DNA of 64,000 bases from NCBI GenBank assembly GCA_016861165.1, contig BOKV01000010.1, forward strand, positions 50,055 through 114,054, given 5' to 3'. Below are positions 59,144 to 64,000 of this stretch, piece after piece. The first letter of the stretch is position 1, and every line of letters starts with the position of its first letter. The notes beneath the pieces are model-generated. The model ran no database searches. It saw only the letters and a list, made by a program, of their open reading frames with translations, and was not told the origin of the DNA. The translations under genes and the position numbers were made by a program. Source of the DNA: Alphaproteobacteria bacterium (GTDB lineage: Bacteria; Pseudomonadota; Alphaproteobacteria; Rhizobiales; Rhizobiaceae).

Positions 59144-60409
59144 TCAACCCGGCGCGCGGACTTTCGGCCTGGCCTGGCGCGACAGGTCGTGGGTGGCCAT
59201 GAAATCAAGGATGCGCGGCGCGATCTCGGCGCGGAAGCGCGAACCGTTGAAGACGCCGTAGTGGCCCACCCGGGGCTGCATGTAGTGGACGCGCTTGTCG
59301 TCGGGCACGCCGGTGCACAGGGCATGCGCGGCCCTCGTCTGGCCAATGCCGGAAATGTCGTCGTTCTCGCCCTCCACGGTCATCAGCGCGGTGCGGGTGA
59401 TCCTGGCGCAGTCGACCGGCCGGTTGCGATGGGTCATCTCGCCCTTGGGCAGGGCGTGGCGGATGAACACGGTCTCCACCGTCTGCAGGTAGAAATGGGC
59501 GTCAAGGTCCATGACGGCCAGATATTCGTCATAGAAGTCGCGGTGCTTCTCGGCCGAATCGCCGTCGCCCTTGACCAGATGGGCGAAGAACTCCTGGTGC
59601 GCCATGATGTGGCGGTCGAGATTCATCGACATGAAGCCGGACAGCTGCAGGAAGCCCGGATAGACCTCGCGCATGAAGCCGGGATGCGGGAAGGGCACCG
59701 GCATGATGACATTGTCGCGGAACCAGTCGATGCCCCGCGTTTCGGCGAGCTTGTTGACGACGGTCGGGTTCTCGCGGGTGTCGATCGGGCCGCCCATCAG
59801 GGTCATCGTGGGCGGCGTGTTGTCGTCGCCGCGGGCCGACATCAGTGCAACGGCGGCAAGCACCGGCACGGAAGGCTGGCAAACGCCGACGACATGCGTG
59901 TTCGGCCCGAGGAAATGCAGCATCGAGACGATGTAGTCGATATAGTCGTCGAGATCGAAGGTGCCGTCGGCGAGCGGCACCATGCGCGCGTCGGCCCAGT
60001 CGGTGATGTAGACATCGCCGTACTGCATCATCGTCTCGACGGTGCCGCGCAAGAGCGTGGCGTAGTGGCCCGACATCGGTGCGACGATGAGGATGCGTGG
60101 GCCCTGGCGCTTGCGCTCCGGCAGCAGCCGCTCGAAGCGGATGAGGTTGCAGAAAGGCCGCTGCCAGACGATCCGTTCGCTGACCGGGACCGCCATGCCG
60201 TCGACCACCGTGCGCGTCAGGCCGAAAACCGGCTTTCCGTAGCGGCGGGTGACGCGCTCGAACACCTCGGCATAGGCGGCGACCTGCTTGCCCCAGCCGG
60301 TATGGGCGACCGGATTGATCGGATTCGAGTAGAACAGCCGCGTCACGTCGGCGGCGGCCCTGAGCGGCGCCAGCGCGGCATGCGACATTTCATAGAGCTG
60401 GTAGTACAT
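59144..60409 (-). CDS. phaZ: Intracellular polyhydroxyalkanoate depolymerase
   Basis: Enzyme of 421 aa that releases 3-hydroxybutyrate units from PHA granules. It shows the intracellular PhaZ pattern: MYYQLYEMSHAALAPLRAAAD at the N-terminus, ILIVAPMSGHYATLLRGTV, and the lipase-like box GVCQPSVPVL, where Cys (about residue 178) replaces the nucleophilic Ser, as in the Ralstonia PhaZ1 group. VGHYGVFNGSRFR supplies the C-terminal catalytic His. The upstream region carries a TGCAGTGCA palindrome fitting the PHA regulator PhaR. No phaC or phaP is in the window. Confidence 0.93.
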   Translation of the reverse strand: MYYQLYEMSHAALAPLRAAADVTRLFYSNPINPVAHTGWGKQVAAYAEVFERVTRRYGKPVFGLTRTVVDGMAVPVSERIVWQRPFCNLIRFERLLPERKRQGPRILIVAPMSGHYATLLRGTVETMMQYGDVYITDWADARMVPLADGTFDLDDYIDYIVSMLHFLGPNTHVVGVCQPSVPVLAAVALMSARGDDNTPPTMTLMGGPIDTRENPTVVNKLAETRGIDWFRDNVIMPVPFPHPGFMREVYPGFLQLSGFMSMNLDRHIMAHQEFFAHLVKGDGDSAEKHRDFYDEYLAVMDLDAHFYLQTVETVFIRHALPKGEMTHRNRPVDCARITRTALMTVEGENDDISGIGQTRAAHALCTGVPDDKRVHYMQPRVGHYGVFNGSRFRAEIAPRILDFMATHDLSRQARPKVRAPG

Positions 60410-60714
60410 GCGAGTCCGTCCCAGCCGAAGTCGACGGCCGGATTATTGATCATGATTCATAATATTTTGCAGTGCAGCACCCGCCTTGCAACCCCGTCGC
60501 GGGGTCTATTTTGCCGTTCCGTGACAAAAGTGTCACGGAATCGACGCACTGTGGGCCGGCTTCGGCCGGGTCCCGGCGTCATTGCGCACCATCGGCAGCC
60601 ACTGCTCGGCGAATCGGTCCCGGCGGGATTTCCGAGCTGCGGTGGCCGGAGGGAGCTGGACGTTGGCAGCAAGGCGAGATCGCCCGGCGGCCGGCAATGG
60701 CTCGGCGGCGGCGC
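60410..60714. promoter_or_regulatory. phaZ upstream region: A+T-rich promoter and two palindromes
   Basis: Gene-free stretch between the starts of phaZ and the end of pyrF. An A+T-rich block (60451-60470) offers a minus-strand -10 (TATTAT in AAAATATTATGAAT). Overlapping it is TGCAGTGCA (60468-60476), a TGC-rich palindrome like known PhaR sites. Further upstream is a 24-bp inverted repeat: TTCCGTGACA 60517-60526 and TGTCACGGAA 60531-60540, 4-nt spacer. The second could be an operator or the pyrF terminator. No small ORF is convincing. Confidence 0.55.
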
Positions 60715-61413
60715 TCACGCCGCGAGCCGCATCTGGCCGAGGATCGCCCGCACCGCCGCGCGCGGATCGGCGGCGGCGGTCACCGGCCGGCCGACCACGA
60801 CGTGGGAGGCCCCGGCGGCGATCGCTTGCGCCGGCGTCAGCACGCGCTTCTGGTCGCCCGCCTGGGAGCCCGGCGGGCGCACGCCCGGCGTCACGATTGC
60901 GAGCGACGGGCCGACGATGCCGCGCACGACCCGGGCTTCCAAGGGCGAGCAGACGATGCCGCCCATGCCGATGTCGCGAGCCTGGGCGGCGCGGCGGGTG
61001 ACCAGCTCGGCGGCGGCAAGATCGTAGCCGGCGGCGCGCAGATCGGCGTCGTCCATCGAGGTCAGCACGGTGACGGCAAGCAGGCACAGATCGGAGCCGC
61101 GCGCCGCGGCGACCGCGGCGGACATGGCCTTCGGGTAGGCGTGGACGGTGAGCATGTGGACGCCGAGCGCGGCCGCATTCGCAACCGCGCCGGCCACGGT
61201 GTTGTCGATGTCGAGCAGCTTCATGTCGAGGAAAACCTTGCTGCCGCCCGCCACCAGCTCGCGCGCCAGCTCGATGCCGCCGGCCAGCGCGAGCTGGAAG
61301 CCGATCTTGTAGAAGGTGACCTCCTCGCCCAGCGTGTCGACAAGGCGGCGGGCGTCATCCACTTGCGCCACGTCGAGCGCGACGATGATCCGCTCACGCA
61401 TGCTGTCATTCAT
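60715..61413 (-). CDS. pyrF: Orotidine 5'-phosphate decarboxylase
   Basis: TIM-barrel decarboxylase (232 aa) making UMP. Motifs are [17 protein letters not shown], the catalytic [17 protein letters not shown] (K-x-x-D-I region near residue 60), MLTVHAY, and the phosphate site [22 protein letters not shown] near the C-terminus. The ATG at 61413 is used; ATG codons at 61419 and 61422 are in frame and nearer the GGAAGGAG sequence. It follows the FMN reductase gene by about 15-23 bp and is the last gene of the dnaJ-pmtA-reductase-pyrF string. Confidence 0.95.
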   Translation of the reverse strand: MNDSMRERIIVALDVAQVDDARRLVDTLGEEVTFYKIGFQLALAGGIELARELVAGGSKVFLDMKLLDIDNTVAGAVANAAALGVHMLTVHAYPKAMSAAVAAARGSDLCLLAVTVLTSMDDADLRAAGYDLAAAELVTRRAAQARDIGMGGIVCSPLEARVVRGIVGPSLAIVTPGVRPPGSQAGDQKRVLTPAQAIAAGASHVVVGRPVTAAADPRAAVRAILGQMRLAA

Positions 61414-61436
61414 CGCCATCATGCTCCTTCCTTCCC

Positions 61437-62021
61437 TCAATCGGTCGCCAAGAGCGCCGCCTTCTCGACCAGCGACCGGCACATCGCGGCGAGGCGGCGG
61501 CGCTGGCCCTCGTCCTTCAGCCCGTCGGCCTCGTCGAATGCCTCGCGGGCGCGCGGCACCGCCAGCTGCTCGCTCAGGACCAGCGCGCCGAGACTGACGA
61601 GGATGGAGCGCAGGTGGTTGAGGCTGCGGATGCCGCCGAAATTGCCGGGCGAGGCGGCGGCGATGGCGAACACCTTGCCGGCGAAGGGCGACACCGGACC
61701 GCGCGCGTCGGCCGAAACGCGGCTGATCCAGTCGATGGTGTTCTTGGTCAGCGGCGTGATCGAATTGTTGTATTCGGGAGAGATGAAGGCGACCGCGTGG
61801 TGGCCGTGAAACAGGCGCGCCAGCTTCAGCGCGTTGTCGGGCCGGCCGCGCTCGGTCTCCAGATCGGCGTCGAAGACGGGCAGCGGGTAGTCGCGCAGGC
61901 TGATGCGGGTCACCTCGCATTCCATCAGCGCCAGCGCCTTGGTGACGGTGCCGGCCAGACGCGCATTGAACGAACCCGAACGGTTGGAGCCGGGCAGGAC
62001 GAGGATCTTCGGCCGTCTCAT
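61437..62021 (-). CDS. NADPH-dependent FMN reductase-family flavoprotein
   Basis: Flavodoxin-like quinone/azo-reductase family protein (194 aa). The FMN phosphate loop is [15 protein letters not shown] near residues 9-23. [24 protein letters not shown] near 80-103 is the diagnostic second motif, and [21 protein letters not shown] follows. Relatives reduce quinones, chromate or azo dyes; the physiological substrate is not known. AGGGAAG precedes the ATG. Confidence 0.9.
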   Translation of the reverse strand: MRRPKILVLPGSNRSGSFNARLAGTVTKALALMECEVTRISLRDYPLPVFDADLETERGRPDNALKLARLFHGHHAVAFISPEYNNSITPLTKNTIDWISRVSADARGPVSPFAGKVFAIAAASPGNFGGIRSLNHLRSILVSLGALVLSEQLAVPRAREAFDEADGLKDEGQRRRLAAMCRSLVEKAALLATD

Positions 62022-62085
62022 CTTCCCTGGTGCCCCGTCTTGCCTCGTGCCGGTCGCGGGGCGGCGAATCGCCGCTTGCTCGCCC

Positions 62086-62685
62086 TTAACCCGAAGCCAG
62101 CGCGCGGTAAACGAAAAGCCGGGCGGGCGGCACGTTCTTGACAATCCATTCGGTCGGCACCGCCGAATAGACGCCCTTCAGCGCCGGCACCGGCGCGCGC
62201 GGGCCATAGCAAAGCTGCACCACCGGCGCGCCGGGGGCGACCCGCGCCAGGCAGTCGGCGATCAGCCTGGTGCGCAGCGGCTTCGGGAAGTTGAGCAATG
62301 GCAGCGCACTGATCACGGCGCAAAACTGCGTCCGTGGCCGGCCGGCAAGCGTGGTGGCGAGGTCGAACGCGTCACCCTGGACGAAGTCCACGCCCGGGAA
62401 TCTGGCGGTGAGGTAGGCGAGGAAGTCGGCGCTATGTTCGACACTGACGATGCGCTCGGGCGCGATGCCGCGCGCCAGCATCGCCGCCGTGACCGGCCCG
62501 GTTCCGGGTCCGAGCTCCAGCACCGGCAGGTCGCTGTCGAGCGGCGCCCAGGCGGCCATCGCCCTGGCGAGGACCTTGCCGCTCGGCACGATGGAGCCGA
62601 CGGCGCCCGGCTTTCGCAGCCACTGCCCGAAGAAGCGCAGCTCGGCGTCAAGCCGCTGCCTGATCCTGACCGATGTTCCGTTCAA
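62086..62685 (-). CDS. pmtA: Phospholipid N-methyltransferase (PmtA, rhizobial type)
   Basis: SAM-dependent methyltransferase (199 aa). VLELGPGTGPVTAAMLARGI is the SAM loop near residues 55-74, and ISALPLLNFPKPLR is the signature of Sinorhizobium-type PmtA. The enzyme methylates phosphatidylethanolamine three times to phosphatidylcholine. The TTG at 62685 is favoured because GGGGGAA lies 5 nt upstream and the length fits; another in-frame TTG at 62742 would add 19 residues. It is encoded just downstream of dnaJ, a typical rhizobial order. Confidence 0.87.
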   Translation of the reverse strand: MNGTSVRIRQRLDAELRFFGQWLRKPGAVGSIVPSGKVLARAMAAWAPLDSDLPVLELGPGTGPVTAAMLARGIAPERIVSVEHSADFLAYLTARFPGVDFVQGDAFDLATTLAGRPRTQFCAVISALPLLNFPKPLRTRLIADCLARVAPGAPVVQLCYGPRAPVPALKGVYSAVPTEWIVKNVPPARLFVYRALASG

Positions 62686-62781
62686 CGCCGTTCCCCCGCA
62701 TGCCTGCCCCGACAATCGCTCCGACGCCCACCCGCCGCGCAATGCGCTGCCGCGCCGAAGGCAGCGCCATTCCTCCGGACC

Positions 62782-63909
62782 CTATTCGGCCAGCCCATGC
62801 AGGAAGTTCTTCATGCGCTCGAAGAAGCCGGTCGATTCAGGGTTGTTTCGTTCCGAGGAGATGTGTTCGAACTCCTCCAGCAGTTCGCGCTGGCGGCGGG
62901 TCAGGTTCTGCGGCGTCTCCACCGCCACCTGGACGTGGAGGTCGCCGAAATTGCTGGTGCGCATGACCGGCATGCCCTTGCCACGCAGGCGGAACTGCCG
63001 GCCGTTCTGGGTGCCTTCGGGAACCTTCACCCGCGAGCGGGTGCCGTCGAGCGTGGTCACCTCGAACTGGCCGCCGAGGGCGGCGGTGGTCATCGAGATC
63101 GGCACCCGGCAGAACAGGTCGGCACCGTCGCGCTGGAAGAATTCGTGCGGCTTGATCGACAGGAAGATGTAGAGGTCGCCCGGCGGGCCGCCGCGCAAGC
63201 CGGCCTCGCCCTCGCCGGCGAGCCGGATGCGGGTGCCGTCCTCGATGCCGGCCGGGATGTTGACCGAGAGGTTGCGCTCGCGCGTCACCCGTCCCTGGCC
63301 GTGGCAGGCGCCGCACGGATCGGAGATGACCTCGCCGCGACCCTGGCAGGTCGGGCAGGTGCGCTCGATCGAGAAGAAGCCGGAGGCCGCGCGGATGCGG
63401 CCATTGCCGCCGCAGGTGGCGCAGACCCGCGGCGCCGAGCCGGGCTTGGAGCCCGAGCCCGAGCAGACCTCGCAGGTGACCGCCGTCGGCACCGATATCT
63501 CGGCGGTGCGCCCGGCAAAGGCGTCCTCCAGCGTGATCTCCATGTTGTAGCGCAGGTCGGCGCCGCGCTCGCGCCCGCCCGAGCGGCGCCGGCCACCCAT
63601 CATCTCGCCGAACATGTCCTCGAAAATGTCGGAGAAGGCGCTGGCGCCGGGGCTGAAGCCGGAAAAGCCGCCGCTGCCGCCATTCTCGAAGGCGGCGTGG
63701 CCGAAGCGGTCATAGGTCGCCCGCTTCTTCGGGTCCTTGAGGATCTCGTAGGCCTCGTTGATTTCCTTGAATTTCTGCTCGGCGGCCTTGTCGCCCGGAT
63801 TGCGGTCGGGATGGAACTGCATGGCCTTCTTGCGGAAGGCGGACTTCAGTTCCTTGTCGTCGACGCCACGCGCCACGCCGAGCGTTTCGTAGTAGTCAGG
63901 CTTGGCCAT
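62782..63909 (-). CDS. dnaJ: Chaperone DnaJ
   Basis: Full-length Hsp40 (375 aa). The J-domain starts [20 protein letters not shown] with the HPD motif near residues 33-35. A Gly/Phe-rich linker ([18 protein letters not shown]) follows. Four zinc-binding CxxCxGxG repeats appear: [36 protein letters not shown]. The C-terminal substrate domains complete it. It stimulates DnaK ATPase; dnaK is expected upstream, outside the window. Start at the ATG at 63909. Confidence 0.97.
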   Translation of the reverse strand: MAKPDYYETLGVARGVDDKELKSAFRKKAMQFHPDRNPGDKAAEQKFKEINEAYEILKDPKKRATYDRFGHAAFENGGSGGFSGFSPGASAFSDIFEDMFGEMMGGRRRSGGRERGADLRYNMEITLEDAFAGRTAEISVPTAVTCEVCSGSGSKPGSAPRVCATCGGNGRIRAASGFFSIERTCPTCQGRGEVISDPCGACHGQGRVTRERNLSVNIPAGIEDGTRIRLAGEGEAGLRGGPPGDLYIFLSIKPHEFFQRDGADLFCRVPISMTTAALGGQFEVTTLDGTRSRVKVPEGTQNGRQFRLRGKGMPVMRTSNFGDLHVQVAVETPQNLTRRQRELLEEFEHISSERNNPESTGFFERMKNFLHGLAE

Positions 63910-64000
63910 CTTGCCCTTCGCCGATCGAGCGCCCCGTCATCGTCGCGGCGGGCGATGCCGGCCACAAAGCACGACGCGCCCCGGCGGGCTGCCGGCGGCG

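Overview
The window is a chromosomal stretch of a high-G+C alphaproteobacterium, most likely order Hyphomicrobiales (Rhizobiales). The evidence is gene content and order: pckA next to chvI-chvG-hprK-EIIA-HPr-ahcY, a DivL-like tyrosine pseudo-kinase beside tsaE/amgK-murU-addB-addA-trxA, trpF-trpB-trpA-accD-folC, dnaJ-pmtA-pyrF, and an AccD without its zinc-ribbon cysteines. I cannot name a genus. Most of it is housekeeping sequence, densely packed, with many ATGA or TGATG start/stop overlaps.

Layout. 1-2470: the 3' end of a CoxL-like molybdenum hydroxylase gene and its FAD subunit. 2679-4995: TrkH potassium transporter, DgkA, MscL. 5269-13384: an acetate-switch-like locus, namely a symporter-fused hybrid kinase (CrbS type) cut by a 1,510-bp IS1182-type element, a LuxR-type regulator, a small membrane protein and an ActP-like symporter. 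13390-17048: a secreted protein, DUF952, pyrD, an ArsC-like protein and a MATE transporter. 17240-19436: a scarred accessory segment (broken small ORF, panE tail, phzF, ridA, broken citE-like gene) ending at tRNA-Arg(CCG). 19637-22934: a divergent aminotransferase / glutamine-synthetase-like pair and DUF427. 23029-31813: polA, an M20 peptidase, an acyltransferase, a class A PBP, a BON-LysM protein. 31899-40076: pckA, GFA protein, ChvI/ChvG, regulatory PTS, ahcY. 40282-52349: divL, tsaE-amgK fusion, murU, addB, addA, trxA. 52408-57537 (minus strand): folC, accD, trpA, cutA, an unknown ORF, a gutted trpB, trpF. 57659-63909 (minus strand): YgjP-like protease, DUF2852, phaZ, pyrF, an FMN reductase, pmtA, dnaJ.

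The most interesting signals are signs of gene decay in an otherwise tidy genome. (i) The CrbS-like kinase is split by an IS whose ends and 5-bp target duplication can be read exactly, and removing it restores a continuous frame. (ii) trpB has an in-frame deletion of about 190-200 codons that removes the catalytic core. (iii) The segment beside tRNA-Arg is bounded by two truncated catabolic genes. If these are real and not assembly artefacts, acetate-responsive regulation and tryptophan synthesis are predicted to be impaired unless backed up elsewhere. I found no CRISPR array, rRNA, phage region or clearly new multigene system.
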